A DNA stretch of 64,000 bases from positions 248,001-312,000 of the forward strand of contig NZ_JACGWV010000002.1 of the NCBI RefSeq assembly GCF_014137995.1, in the 5' to 3' direction. The notes beneath the pieces are model-generated. The model saw only the letters and a list, made by a program, of their open reading frames with translations, ran no database searches and had not been told where the DNA came from. This document shows positions 23,586-32,305 of the stretch, piece after piece; within the stretch, counting starts at the first letter, position 1, and each line of letters opens with the position of its first letter. Origin of the DNA: Promicromonospora sukumoe (GTDB lineage: Bacteria > Actinomycetota > Actinomycetes > Actinomycetales > Cellulomonadaceae). The position numbers and the translations under genes are program-made.

Positions 23586-25733
23586 GTGACGGACGAGCGC
23601 CGAACCACCCCGCGAGCCGACATCCAGGCATTGCGGGCCGTGGCAGTGCTCGCGGTCATGCTGTACCACCTGTGGCCCCAACGGCTCACCGGCGGGTACG
23701 TGGGCGTCGACGTCTTCTTCGTGATCTCGGGCTTCCTGATCACGTCGCACATCGCGCGGGACGTCGACGCGGGCAGGTTCTCGGTGACGCGGTTCTGGTC
23801 GCGCCGGATCCTGCGGCTCCTGCCCGCCTCGCTGCTGGTGCTGGGCGTCACGGCGCTCGGCGTCTGGCCGCTGGCAACGGTCCAGCACTGGGAGCAGTGG
23901 TTCCGCGAGATCGCCGCCTCGGCGCTGTACGCGCAGAACTGGGTGCTGGCCGCCGACGCCGTCGACTACCTGGCGGCCGGCGACTTGCCCTCCCCGGTGC
24001 GGCACTACTGGTCGCTCGCCGTGGAGGAGCAGCTCTACCTGCTCTGGCCGCTGCTGATCGTCGCGGCGCTGGCCCTCGACCACCGGCTCCGCGGCTCCCG
24101 GCACACAGCCGGTTGGCGGGCGACCGTCGTCGGCGTGCTGGCGCTGGTCGTCGTCGCGTCGTTCGCCGCCTCGGTCGTCTGGACCGGGGCCGACCCTGCG
24201 TACGCGTACTTCATCACCCCGACCCGCGCCTGGGAGTTCGGCGCCGGGGCGCTGCTCGCGCTCGCGCCGTCCCCGGGAACACCGACCCTGACGCCGTCGG
24301 CGGCCCGGAGTGCCACGGCCCGGGGCGTCGCAGCATGGTCGGGCCTGGCCATGATCGTGTTCTCGGCCGTCCTCTTCACCGAGACGACGCCGTTCCCCGG
24401 GGCCTGGGCGGCCGTGCCCGTGCTCGGCACGGTCCTGGTCCTCGGGGCGCGGGCGTCGGACCGGTTCACCGGCCGGCTCGCGGGGCTGCCCCCGGTGCGG
24501 TTCCTCGGCGACGTCTCGTACGCCGTCTACCTGTGGCACTGGCCCCTGATCGTGCTGGTCCCGTACGTCACCGGGCACGACCTGCGCACCGGCGACAAGG
24601 TCGCCGTCCTGGCGGCCACCCTCGTCCTGGCCTGGGCCACGCGACGCTGGGTCGAGGAGCCCGTGCGCCGTCGCCGGGGCCGGCTGCGGCCCTGGCCCGC
24701 GATCATCAGCGCGGCGCTGATCGGCGCCGTCGTCGCGGGCATCTCGCTCACCGCGACGTACACGGCCCGGGAACACGTCCGGAACGAGCTCTATGCGGCG
24801 ACCGCCGCGGCGGCGGCCGGCGTCGCGTGCTTCGGGGCGGCGGCCCGGCCCCCGCAGGGCGAGCACTGCGCCAACCCGGACCTGGCCGGGACCGCGGTGC
24901 CGGCCCCGGAGGCCGTCGCCGCGGACCTGCCGGCGCCGTTCGCGGAGTCCGCGACGGACAGGTGCGCGAGCACGGGCCGCGAGACCACGGAACCCGTCGC
25001 GTGCGAGCGCGGCGACCGCACGAGCGGCGTCCGGATCGCGCTCGTCGGCGACTCGCACGCCGCGCACTACGCGAGCGCCCTCGTGGGTGCTGCGGAGACC
25101 GAGGGCTGGGCGCTGGACATCTTCGTCAAGGCCGGCTGCCCGTTCTCCGACGCGGTGCGCGTGCAGGACGACGTCCTGACCGCAGCGTGCGTCGAGTGGG
25201 TCGACCGGACGGAGCGGGTGCTCCTCGACGGCGGCTACGCCCTCGTGGTCACCTCCCAGATGAGCGGCGTCGGCTGGGAGAATCCCTGGTCGGCGGCTAC
25301 GACCGGAACCGGCGCGACACCCCAGGCTGCGACACCTCAGGCCTGGGCGAAGGACGGCCTGGCCGCCCTGTGGCAGCGGCTCGCCGCCGAGAAGCTCCCC
25401 GTCGCGGCGATCGCCGACGTGCCCAGGCCCCGCCCGGACGTGGTCGAGTGCCTGACGGCGCCCGACGTCGACCTCACCACCGCCTGCCGCAACCCGCGCG
25501 GCGACGCGACGCGCGCGTTCGACCCGCAGCGGGGCGCCGTGGACCGGTTGGACCGGCCCGACGTCGTCCTGGTCGACCTCACCGACGTCTACTGCGACGC
25601 CCGCGAGTGCCACCCGGTGATCGGCGGCGTCACGGTGTACCGGGACGCCGACCACCTGTCGGACACCTTCGCGGGCACCCTGGCGCCCTACCTCGCGAAC
25701 GCACTGGCGCCCCTGCTGCGGGCAGGAAGCTGA
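23586..25733 (+). CDS. OafA/YrhL-type membrane acyltransferase with C-terminal SGNH domain
   Basis: A 715-residue protein. Residues 10-390 form the acyltransferase-3 domain with about ten helices: IQALRAVAVLAVMLYHLWP (His and Arg needed for catalysis), GGYVGVDVFFVISGFLI, the RILRLLPAS loop, YWSLAVEEQLYLLWPLL and the FLGDVSYAVYLWHWPLI helix. Residues 440-715 form an extracytoplasmic SGNH domain: ALVGDSHAAHYASAL gives the nucleophile Ser and DADHLSD the Asp-His pair. Such fusions move acetyl groups from cytoplasmic acyl donors to cell-wall or surface polysaccharides. GGAGAG precedes the GTG at 23586. Its convergent neighbour is leuD. Confidence 0.9.
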   Translation: MTDERRTTPRADIQALRAVAVLAVMLYHLWPQRLTGGYVGVDVFFVISGFLITSHIARDVDAGRFSVTRFWSRRILRLLPASLLVLGVTALGVWPLATVQHWEQWFREIAASALYAQNWVLAADAVDYLAAGDLPSPVRHYWSLAVEEQLYLLWPLLIVAALALDHRLRGSRHTAGWRATVVGVLALVVVASFAASVVWTGADPAYAYFITPTRAWEFGAGALLALAPSPGTPTLTPSAARSATARGVAAWSGLAMIVFSAVLFTETTPFPGAWAAVPVLGTVLVLGARASDRFTGRLAGLPPVRFLGDVSYAVYLWHWPLIVLVPYVTGHDLRTGDKVAVLAATLVLAWATRRWVEEPVRRRRGRLRPWPAIISAALIGAVVAGISLTATYTAREHVRNELYAATAAAAAGVACFGAAARPPQGEHCANPDLAGTAVPAPEAVAADLPAPFAESATDRCASTGRETTEPVACERGDRTSGVRIALVGDSHAAHYASALVGAAETEGWALDIFVKAGCPFSDAVRVQDDVLTAACVEWVDRTERVLLDGGYALVVTSQMSGVGWENPWSAATTGTGATPQAATPQAWAKDGLAALWQRLAAEKLPVAAIADVPRPRPDVVECLTAPDVDLTTACRNPRGDATRAFDPQRGAVDRLDRPDVVLVDLTDVYCDARECHPVIGGVTVYRDADHLSDTFAGTLAPYLANALAPLLRAGS

Positions 25734-25746
25734 CCGCAGCAGGGGC

Positions 25747-25811
25747 GCGAGCGTGAGACAGGTGCGAGCGTGAGACAGGTGTGAACGTCAGGCCGGCGCC
25801 GACGCCCGGCC
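25747..25811. repeat. 17-bp tandem duplication and imperfect hairpin between convergent genes
   Basis: GCGAGCGTGAGACAGGT occurs twice in tandem (25747-25763, 25764-25780). Beyond it GGCCGGCGCC (25791-25800) faces GCGCCCGGCC-like sequence to 25811, an imperfect stem. On the minus strand the leuD end GGTCTGACGTTC is echoed as GCCTGACGTTC at about 25784-25794. Confidence 0.6.
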
Positions 25812-25821
25812 GAAACGAACG

Positions 25822-26457
25822 TCAGACCGGGCGCGCCGCCTCGATCTCGACGGACGGCAGGTGCCGGGCCGGAAGGGTCTTCGGACGCCACGACGCCCGG
25901 GTCTCCTCGAACGCGGTGATCTTGTCGGCCTCCTGGAGGGTGAGCCCGATGTCGTCGAGCCCCTCCATGAGCCGCCAGCGCGTGTAGTCGTCGATCTGGA
26001 ACGGCACGGTGACGTCGTCGGCCGTGGCGGTCTTCGCCCCCAGGTCGACGGTCACCTCGGTGCCCGGCTTGGTCTCCAGGATCTTCCACAGGATCTCGAT
26101 GTCCTCGGGCGAGACGATGCCCGCCACGAGGCCCTGCTTGCCCGAGTTGCCGCGGAAGATGTCGGCGAACCGCGACGACAGCACGACGCGGAAGCCGTAG
26201 TCCTTGAGCGCCCAGACGGCGTGCTCGCGCGACGAGCCGGTGCCGAAGTCGGGCCCGGCCACGAGCACGGACCCCGCGGAGTACGCCTCCTGGTTCAGGA
26301 TGAACGACGGGTCGCCCCGCCACGCCGCGAACAGCGCGTCCTCGAACCCGGTGCGCGTGACCCGCTTGAGGTACACGGCCGGGATGATCTGGTCGGTGTC
26401 GACGTTGCTGCGCCGCAGCGGCACGCCGACGCCGGTGTGCGTGGTGATCTTCTCCAT
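25822..26457 (-). CDS. leuD: 3-isopropylmalate dehydratase, small subunit
   Basis: A 211-residue aconitase swivel-domain protein that pairs with LeuC to isomerise 2-isopropylmalate to 3-isopropylmalate in leucine synthesis. It opens with [20 protein letters not shown], has [19 protein letters not shown] around the substrate-binding Ser-Arg loop and [11 protein letters not shown]. Length is normal for actinobacterial LeuD. It starts 14 bases after the leuC stop, so the two form an operon, regulated by the divergent IclR protein. Confidence 0.96.
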   Translation of the reverse strand: MEKITTHTGVGVPLRRSNVDTDQIIPAVYLKRVTRTGFEDALFAAWRGDPSFILNQEAYSAGSVLVAGPDFGTGSSREHAVWALKDYGFRVVLSSRFADIFRGNSGKQGLVAGIVSPEDIEILWKILETKPGTEVTVDLGAKTATADDVTVPFQIDDYTRWRLMEGLDDIGLTLQEADKITAFEETRASWRPKTLPARHLPSVEIEAARPV

Positions 26458-26471
26458 GGTCAGTGGTCCTC

Positions 26472-28001
26472 TCAGCGCAGCGCGGGCTGGCCGGCTACGG
26501 GCATGGGCAGGTCGACGACGACGGACTCGCCCAGCGGCGAGACACCCACGCCGTCGAGCGGCGTGCCGTCGAACGTGGTGATGTCGATGTCGAACGGCAG
26601 GTCCAGGTCGCCGACGCTGGAGAGCGTGCCCCGGATCGCCGTGGCGGCCGCGACGAGCGGCGACACCAGGTGGGTGCGCCCGCCCTTGCCCTGCCGGCCC
26701 TCGAAGTTACGGTTCGACGTCGAGGCCGACCGCTCCCCCGGTGCGAGCTGGTCCGGGTTCATGCCCAGGCACATCGAACATCCGGCGTTGCGCCACTCGG
26801 CACCGAAGTCCTTGAAGATCACGTCGAGGCCCTCGGCCTCCGCCTGCAGGCGCACGCGGGCCGACGACGGGACCACGAGGACGCGGACGTCCGAGGCCTT
26901 CTCCTTGCCCTTGACGACCTTGGCGACGGACCGCAGGTCCTCGATGCGCCCGTTGGTGCAGGACCCGATGAACACGGTGTCGACCCGGACGTCGCGCAGC
27001 GGCGTGCCGGCCTCCAGGCCCATGTACTCCAGGGCCCGCTCGGCGGCGAGGCGCTCGTCCTCGTCGGCGATGTCCGCCGGGACGGGCACCGCCGCCGACA
27101 GCGGCAGGCCCTGGCCCGGGTTGGTGCCCCAGGTGACGAACGGCTCCAGGTCGGCCGCCTCGAGGACGACCTCGGCGTCGAACTGCGCGTCGTCGTCGGA
27201 CCGGAGGGTCTTCCAGTAGTCGACGGCGGCGTCCCAGTCCTCGCCCTCGGGCGCGTGCGGGCGGCCCTTGAGGTACTCGAACGTGGTCTCGTCCGGCGCG
27301 ATCATGCCGGCGCGCGCGCCCGCCTCGATCGACATGTTGCAGATGGTCATGCGCGCTTCCATGGACAGCGCGCGGATGGCCTCGCCGCGGTACTCGAGCA
27401 CGTAGCCCTGCCCGCCGCCGGTGCCGATCTTGGCGATGATCGCCAGGATGATGTCCTTGGACGTCGCGCCCGCGGGCAGCGCGCCGTTGACCGTGATCGC
27501 CATGGTCTTGAAGGGCGCCAGCGGCAGCGTCTGCGTGGCGAGCACGTGCTCCACCTCGGAGGTGCCGATGCCGAACGCGAGCGCGCCGAACGCGCCGTGC
27601 GTCGAGGTGTGCGAGTCGCCGCACACGACGGTGAGGCCGGGCATGGTGAGCCCCAGCTGCGGTCCCACCTGGTGCACGATGCCCTGGTCCGCGTCACCGA
27701 GGCTGTGCAGCCGGACGCCGAACTCCTTGGCGTTGGCGCGCAGCGTCTCGATCTGCGTGCGGCTCGTGGCGTCGGCGATGGGCCGGTCGATGTCGAGCGT
27801 GGGGGTGTTGTGGTCCTCGGTCGCGATCGTGAGGTCGGGCCGCCGGACCTGCCGTCCGGCAAGGCGCAGTCCTTCGAACGCCTGGGGGCTCGTGACCTCG
27901 TGGACCAGGTGCAGGTCGATGTAGAGAAGATCGGGCGAGCCGTCCTCGCCTCGGCGCACCAGGTGCGCTTCCCAGACCTTCTCCGCCAGCGTGCCGGCCA
28001 T
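26472..28001 (-). CDS. leuC: 3-isopropylmalate dehydratase, large subunit
   Basis: A 509-residue aconitase-family protein binding a [4Fe-4S] cluster. The three cluster cysteines are seen in [10 protein letters not shown] and [33 protein letters not shown] is the classic substrate loop. GGGAGG lies before the ATG at 28001; an upstream in-frame start at 28067 would fall in the shared regulatory region and is rejected. It is transcribed divergently from the IclR regulator with four GRAACAACT repeats between them. Confidence 0.96.
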   Translation of the reverse strand: MAGTLAEKVWEAHLVRRGEDGSPDLLYIDLHLVHEVTSPQAFEGLRLAGRQVRRPDLTIATEDHNTPTLDIDRPIADATSRTQIETLRANAKEFGVRLHSLGDADQGIVHQVGPQLGLTMPGLTVVCGDSHTSTHGAFGALAFGIGTSEVEHVLATQTLPLAPFKTMAITVNGALPAGATSKDIILAIIAKIGTGGGQGYVLEYRGEAIRALSMEARMTICNMSIEAGARAGMIAPDETTFEYLKGRPHAPEGEDWDAAVDYWKTLRSDDDAQFDAEVVLEAADLEPFVTWGTNPGQGLPLSAAVPVPADIADEDERLAAERALEYMGLEAGTPLRDVRVDTVFIGSCTNGRIEDLRSVAKVVKGKEKASDVRVLVVPSSARVRLQAEAEGLDVIFKDFGAEWRNAGCSMCLGMNPDQLAPGERSASTSNRNFEGRQGKGGRTHLVSPLVAAATAIRGTLSSVGDLDLPFDIDITTFDGTPLDGVGVSPLGESVVVDLPMPVAGQPALR

Positions 28002-28036
28002 TGCGGTTCGCCTCCCTGTCAAAACTACCTCTGTCA

Positions 28037-28080
28037 GAAACAACTGTGTGGAACAACTTGGGAACAACTCGGGAACAACT
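28037..28080. promoter_or_regulatory. Four GRAACAACT repeats between leuC and the IclR regulator
   Basis: GAAACAACT (28037), GGAACAACT (28050), GGAACAACT (28061) and GGAACAACT (28072) are spaced 13, 11 and 11 bases. Inter-repeat bases are partly conserved (TCGGG, TTGGG). The array lies 36-80 bases upstream of leuC and 49-92 upstream of the regulator. IclR-family leucine regulators bind here in related genomes; these repeats are the obvious candidate sites. Confidence 0.65.
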
Positions 28081-28128
28081 TTGGGCCTCGACTTGCAATC
28101 TCACGTTCCGAGACGGCAATATCGCGGT

Positions 28129-28848
28129 ATGGACGATACTAGCGGAGTCGGCGTCTTGGACAAGGCGGCGTCCGTCCTCGGGGCACTCGAGGCCGGCCCG
28201 GCCACCCTGGCGCAGCTCGTCTCCTCCACCGGCCTGGCTCGCCCGACGGCGCACCGCCTGGCGGTGGCTCTGGAGCATCACCGCCTGGTGGCACGGGACA
28301 TGCAGGGACGGTTCGTACTGGGTCCGCGCCTCAACGAGCTGGCCACGGCCGCCGGTGAGGACCGCCTCCTGGCGGCTGCGAACCCGGTGCTCATCGCGCT
28401 GCGCGACCACACGGGCGAGAGCGCACAGCTCTACCGCAGGCAGGGCGACCACCGCGTGTGCGTCGCCGCCGCGGAGCGCCCCGTAGGCCTGCGCGACTCG
28501 ATCCCGGTAGGGGCCACGCTCAGCATGAGCGCGGGCTCCGCGGCGCACGTCCTGCTCGCGTGGGAGGAGCCGGACCGCCTGCACCGCGGCCTGCGCGACG
28601 CCACGTTCACGGCCACGATCCTCTCCGGCGTCCGACGCCGGGGCTGGGCCCAGTCGGTCTCAGAACGTGAGCTCGGTGTGGCGTCCGTCTCCGCGCCGGT
28701 GCGCGGACCGTCGGGTCGCGTCGTGGCGGCGGTCAGCGTGTCCGGTCCCGTGGAGCGCCTGTCGCGGCAGCCCGGCCGGCTGCACTCGGCCGCCGTCGTC
28801 GCCGCGGCCAACAAGCTGACGGAAGTGCTGCACCGCTCCGGCGAGTAG
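28129..28848 (+). CDS. ndgR: IclR-family regulator of leucine biosynthesis (NdgR/LtbR-like)
   Basis: A 239-residue regulator: winged helix-turn-helix (VGVLDKAASVLGALEAGP, then LAQLVSSTGLARPTAHRLAV) and an IclR effector domain (about 80-235) with VRGPSGRVVAAVSVSGP near its end. Divergence from leuCD is the conserved arrangement of NdgR in Streptomyces and LtbR in Corynebacterium, which control leuCD and other amino-acid genes. The ATG at 28129 lies just after GCGG; the long in-frame extension upstream covers the operator region and is not coding-like. Confidence 0.85.
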   Translation: MDDTSGVGVLDKAASVLGALEAGPATLAQLVSSTGLARPTAHRLAVALEHHRLVARDMQGRFVLGPRLNELATAAGEDRLLAAANPVLIALRDHTGESAQLYRRQGDHRVCVAAAERPVGLRDSIPVGATLSMSAGSAAHVLLAWEEPDRLHRGLRDATFTATILSGVRRRGWAQSVSERELGVASVSAPVRGPSGRVVAAVSVSGPVERLSRQPGRLHSAAVVAAANKLTEVLHRSGE

Positions 28849-29087
28849 CGGACCCCGCGATCAGTCCCGGTACCTCCCGGTCCCCGCGGGGGTTTCCGGC
28901 AACAGTCCTGGTCCCGCAAAGAATCAAGGCCGCCGGCCGTGCGCACGAGGTGTGCGGCCGGTGAGCGGTCCGTGAGTGTTGGCCCGCCACGCCGGGCCAG
29001 GTCATTCCCCAGGTCGGGGTGGTGTCAGTAGTCTCGTCCGCGACGTGCGCACACCCGGTGCGCACGCACCAACGTCGGAGGAATCTG

Positions 29088-29270
29088 ATGCCGCCAAAGG
29101 TGAGACTCATCATCATCTGGGTCGTGGTGATCTTCTTGCTCTACTCGGTCATCAACGACCCCCAGCGGTCCGCCGACGTCGTGCTCGCCCTCTGGGACGT
29201 CATCTGGGGTGCCATCGCCAACATCGGCACCTTCTTCGAGGAGCTCTTCACCGGGTCCATCGGCCGCTGA
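29088..29270 (+). CDS. Short membrane protein, 60 residues
   Basis: MPPKVRLIIIWVVVIFLLYS starts a single membrane helix, followed by INDPQRSADVVLALWD and a second hydrophobic, amphipathic stretch ending FTGSIGR. GGAGG nine bases before the ATG makes it a convincing real gene. Function unknown; the length and shape suggest a small integral protein that may partner the PH-domain membrane protein downstream (gap of 127 bases). Upstream, GTGCGCAC palindromes occur at 28939, 29045 and 29058. Confidence 0.7.
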   Translation: MPPKVRLIIIWVVVIFLLYSVINDPQRSADVVLALWDVIWGAIANIGTFFEELFTGSIGR

Positions 29271-29397
29271 CCACGTAAGGTCGGCGGCGAGGTCCGGCGC
29301 GCGAACACTCGCGACGCCGGACCTCGCCGCCCGACCTGCGGCTTCGCCGCCGGGACCGGCACCACCGGACCATTCCGAACGCACCGGGGAGACCCGC

Positions 29398-30594
29398 ATG
29401 AGCGCAACAGCGGACTTCGTCATCCGCCACCGCGCCCTGCAGCGGTACATCCTCGCGGACGAGAAGGTCGTCGTCGCCACCCGCCGGCACTGGGCCCAGC
29501 TCTGGGAGCCGATCCTCACTACATCCGGCGCGTTCATCCTCGGCCTGGCGATCCTCGTCGCGGTCGACCCGGACGTCCGCGACAGCCTGGCCTGGGTGTG
29601 GCTGCCGTTCCTGGTCCTCGGCGCGCGCCTGCTCTGGAAGTGGCTGAACTGGCGGGCCGAGTGGTTCGTCATGACCGACCGCCGGCTCATCCTGCTCACG
29701 GGGTTCCTGGTGCACCGGGTGGCGATGATGCCGTCCGAGAAGGTGACCGACCTCGGGTACGAGCGCACCCCGCTGGGCCAGGTGCTCGGGTACGGCACCT
29801 TCGTCTTCGAGACCGCGGGCCAGGACCAGGCGCTCGACCGCGTCACCTGGGTCCCCCGGCCCGACTCGCGCTACCGCCTCATCATCGCGACGCTCTTCCA
29901 CCCGGACGCCGCCGACGCCGAGGCCGCCGCCCAGTCGAACCCCGGCCAGCGGCCGCTGGCGGTGCCGCCCGCGGCCGAGCCTGTCGCGCCCGCCGCACCG
30001 CCCGCCCTGATGCCGCGGATCGGCCGGCGCAGCAATCCCCCGACCCAGCGCATCGAGGTCCCGGCGCTGCGCGACCTCACGGGCCCGGGCGGGGCTGCGC
30101 AGGGCGGGACGGGCTCGGGAGGCATGGTCTCAGGCGGAGCGGTCTCGGGTGGTGCGGGTGCTGGTACCGCGGGTGGCCCGGTCTCCGACGGTGCCGTCCT
30201 GGGCGGGGCGGCGCAGGGCAGCGACGGCTTCGGTGGGGGCGGTTGGAGCGGGGTCGGTTCGAGCGGGACCGGTTCGGGCGGGGCTGCCTCAGGCAGTCCG
30301 ACGTCGGGCGGCGTGAGCTCCGGCGGGACGACGTCGGGCGGGGCCTCGGGCGGTGTGATCTCCGACGGCGCCGGGAACCACGGTGGCCCCAACAGCGACG
30401 GCTCCGGGGCCTCCTGGCGGTCGGGCGGAGCGGCCGCGGCAGCGGCGTCGTCGGGCGGCGGAAGGATGCCCGGACGGACCAGCGACGGCAAGGGCGGCGA
30501 CCACGTGCCGGGCGGGCCGACGGCGGCGACCGACGGCTCCGACACCCTGCCGAGCCCGTTCATCGAGGGCGGCAAGGACCCGAAGATCCGCTGA
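29398..30594 (+). CDS. Bacterial PH-domain (YdbT/DUF304-like) membrane protein with Gly/Ser tail
   Basis: A 398-residue protein. Residues 15-90 include two membrane helices (LTTSGAFILGLAILVAV and VWLPFLVLGARLLWKW). Residues 95-165 form a bPH2-like domain: EWFVMTDRRLILLTGFLVHR, VTDLGYERTPLGQVLGYG, TFVFETAGQDQ. Residues 225-385 are Gly/Ser/Ala low complexity built of SGGxxSGG-like steps from 15-bp or longer DNA units. The first half matches the common actinobacterial family of unknown role, probably in the membrane. GGGGAGA precedes the ATG. The tail is unusual and may be a disordered spacer. Confidence 0.75.
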   Translation: MSATADFVIRHRALQRYILADEKVVVATRRHWAQLWEPILTTSGAFILGLAILVAVDPDVRDSLAWVWLPFLVLGARLLWKWLNWRAEWFVMTDRRLILLTGFLVHRVAMMPSEKVTDLGYERTPLGQVLGYGTFVFETAGQDQALDRVTWVPRPDSRYRLIIATLFHPDAADAEAAAQSNPGQRPLAVPPAAEPVAPAAPPALMPRIGRRSNPPTQRIEVPALRDLTGPGGAAQGGTGSGGMVSGGAVSGGAGAGTAGGPVSDGAVLGGAAQGSDGFGGGGWSGVGSSGTGSGGAASGSPTSGGVSSGGTTSGGASGGVISDGAGNHGGPNSDGSGASWRSGGAAAAAASSGGGRMPGRTSDGKGGDHVPGGPTAATDGSDTLPSPFIEGGKDPKIR

Positions 30595-30730
30595 CCTGCC
30601 GGCCTGGTGATCTGCTGGCCTGGCCAGATCTGTCCGACATTCTGAGATCGGTCAGATGTCCTGAGATCGGTCGGTCGACGGACCGGTCTCAACGCAATGG
30701 GCCGAAGTCATCTGCTGGGCGGAACGACGA

Positions 30731-30758
30731 AAGGCCCGGTCCGCGTGGACCGAGCCTT
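30731..30758. terminator. Terminator of the tRNA cluster
   Basis: AAGGCCCGGTCC (30731-30742) faces GGACCGAGCCTT (30747-30758), one mismatch, four-base loop. On the minus strand it ends ...GCCTTTCGTCG directly after the tRNA-Glu 3' end. It may also stop the PH-gene transcript. CTGAGATCGGTC is repeated at 30642-30653 and 30661-30672 nearby. Confidence 0.8.
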
Positions 30759-30765
30759 CCTGCTG

Positions 30766-30838
30766 TACCCCCAGCGGGATTTGAACCCGCGTTACCGCCG
30801 TGAGAGGGCGGCGTCCTAGGCCGCTAGACGATGGGGGC
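30766..30838 (-). tRNA. tRNA-Glu (anticodon CTC), copy 1
   Basis: 73 bases. Acceptor GCCCCCA pairs with TGGGGGT (G-U at the end). The anticodon stem CCGCC/GGCGG closes loop CTCTCAC, anticodon CTC. The T arm is GCGGG-TTCAAAT-CCCGC. CCA is not encoded. The body is identical to copy 2. Confidence 0.95.
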
Positions 30839-30885
30839 CTTGAACTCGTCCGCCGACCGAAGCCGATGGACTGCGTACCCCCAGC

Positions 30886-30958
30886 GGGATTTGAACCCGC
30901 GTTACCGCCGTGAGAGGGCGGCGTCCTAGGCCGCTAGACGATGGGGGCCTGAACTAAC
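30886..30958 (-). tRNA. tRNA-Glu (anticodon CTC), copy 2
   Basis: Identical in all 73 bases to copy 1, 47 bases away, but with different flanking sequence, so the duplicated unit is close to the tRNA itself. The CTC anticodon reads GAG, the Glu codon that dominates in this GC-rich DNA. Confidence 0.95.
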
Positions 30959-31039
30959 CGGATACGGACCGGCTGCCGGGAGAACCGTAGCGCACCATGC
31001 TGCCGACTGACGTCGGCCGCACATGCGCTGCGCTCTGCG

Positions 31040-31111
31040 CTGGGGTACCAGGACTCGAACCTAGACTAAGTGAACCAGAATCACTCGTGCTGCCAATTAC
31101 ACCATACCCCA
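31040..31111 (-). tRNA. tRNA-Gln (anticodon CTG)
   Basis: 72 bases. Acceptor TGGGGTA pairs with TACCCCA. The anticodon stem AGTGA/TCACT closes loop TTCTGGT, anticodon CTG. The T loop is TTCGAGT. It is first in a leftward cluster of three tRNAs that probably share a transcript. CCA is not encoded. The U1-A72 pair is typical of tRNA-Gln. Confidence 0.95.
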
Positions 31112-31258
31112 TGGGGGTATTGCCGCCTGGATACACCTGTCTCCGACAGGCTTTTCGTGGGGGCCCTACCGCTGGAGAACACTACCTGACCTCGGACGGT
31201 GGGCAAAACGCAATCGGGGTGCCGTCCGTCACCCGTGCCCGATCGGGCCGTCCGACAC

Positions 31259-31290
31259 CCGTCGGGAGCCCTCTTCAGGGCCCCCGACGG
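31259..31290 (-). terminator. Hairpin downstream of the HAD gene
   Basis: CCGTCGGGAGCCCT (31259-31272) faces AGGGCCCCCGACGG (31277-31290), one mismatch, CTTC loop. It lies between the HAD stop (31355) and the tRNA promoter region. Repeats echoing the HAD gene end (CAGCGTCGGTGAGC, CACCGTCGGCGAGC on the minus strand) fill 31315-31355. Confidence 0.7.
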
Positions 31291-31354
31291 CTGTCCCCGC
31301 TGGTCGGTCATGCCCGCTCGCCGACGGTGCCAGCTCACCGACGCTGCCCGCTGG

Positions 31355-32305
31355 TCAGTAGCCCAGCGCCGCCGGGAGCTCGGCCAGCGTCTCGACCACC
31401 ACGACACCCGCAGCGCGCAGAGCCTCCGGGTTCTGCGGGTCGCCCCGAAGGACCGCCCGCTGCGCCGCATTGGGCTCTGCCAGGCCGGGCTGTGCCAGGC
31501 CGGGCTCTGCCAGGCCGGGCTCTGCCAGGCCGGGCTCTGCCGGTTCGGCCTGCCCGGTTCCGGGCTGCCCCGCGCCGGACCCGAGCGCACCGGACAGCGC
31601 GGCGTCCGACAGGCCGCTACCAGGGAGCCCGCTGCCGGGCAGCGCGTGACCGGCGTAGCCCGGACCCCGCCGGTGGCCCGCCCGGTCCAGCCAGACGCCC
31701 GTCAGGCCCGCCTCGTGGGCCGCCAGGGCGTCCACGGTGGGCTCGTCGCCCACGTAGGCGGTCCGGGACGGCTCGGTGCCCAGCTTCCGCGCTCCCTCCA
31801 GGAACACGCGGGGGTCCGGCTTGCCGAAACCCAGGGTGTCGACGCCGACGAGCACCGGCAGGTCGCCGAGCCCCGCAGCCTTCAGCTTGCGCTCCTGCAG
31901 CTCGGTGGCGGCGTTCGTCACCACGCCCACGCGGAGGCCGGCGGCGAGGACGGCGTCGATCGCGGCCCGCGCGTCGTCGTGCGCCGCCCAGGACCGCTCG
32001 AACGTGCCCCAGAACAGCGCGTCCCAGGCCTCGAAGGACGTCTCCGTGACGGGCGCCGCGCCGAACGTCTCGTGCAGCAGCGCCGCGCGGTGCCGACGCT
32101 GCGTCACGTGGTCCATCTCGCCGCGCGTGTACCGGCTGTAGAAGCCGCCCGGATCGGTCCGCCAGTGCGACAGGATCTCCGGGTCGCGCTCGGCCGGCAC
32201 GTGCGGCAGGTGCTCCGCCCGCACGGCCTCGAGCGCCCGCGCGAAGGCGCCCTTGGTGTCGACGAGCGTGTCGTCGACGTCGAACAGGATGCCGTCCATC
32301 GTCAT
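31355..32305 (-). CDS. HAD-family hydrolase with repetitive C-terminal insertion
   Basis: A 316-residue haloacid dehalogenase-like phosphatase. Motif I GILFDVDDTLVDT holds the nucleophile Asp; motif II is VGVVTNAATEL; motif III the Lys in GFGKPDPRVF; motif IV the Asp pair in AYVGDEPTVD. A four-helix cap lies between motifs I and II. After motif IV the fold is interrupted by about 70 residues with AEPGL repeats, then completes with RAAGVVVVETLAELPAAL. The insert is unique-looking and probably an exposed loop. GGGAGAG precedes the ATG at 32305, which overlaps the CPBP stop (ATGA). Substrate unknown. Confidence 0.8.
   Translation of the reverse strand: MTMDGILFDVDDTLVDTKGAFARALEAVRAEHLPHVPAERDPEILSHWRTDPGGFYSRYTRGEMDHVTQRRHRAALLHETFGAAPVTETSFEAWDALFWGTFERSWAAHDDARAAIDAVLAAGLRVGVVTNAATELQERKLKAAGLGDLPVLVGVDTLGFGKPDPRVFLEGARKLGTEPSRTAYVGDEPTVDALAAHEAGLTGVWLDRAGHRRGPGYAGHALPGSGLPGSGLSDAALSGALGSGAGQPGTGQAEPAEPGLAEPGLAEPGLAQPGLAEPNAAQRAVLRGDPQNPEALRAAGVVVVETLAELPAALGY

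Noticed and set aside
30766..30958. tRNA-Glu pair as an integration site for a mobile element
   Set aside because: No integrase or flanking partial tRNA copy seen; a simple tandem duplication explains it.
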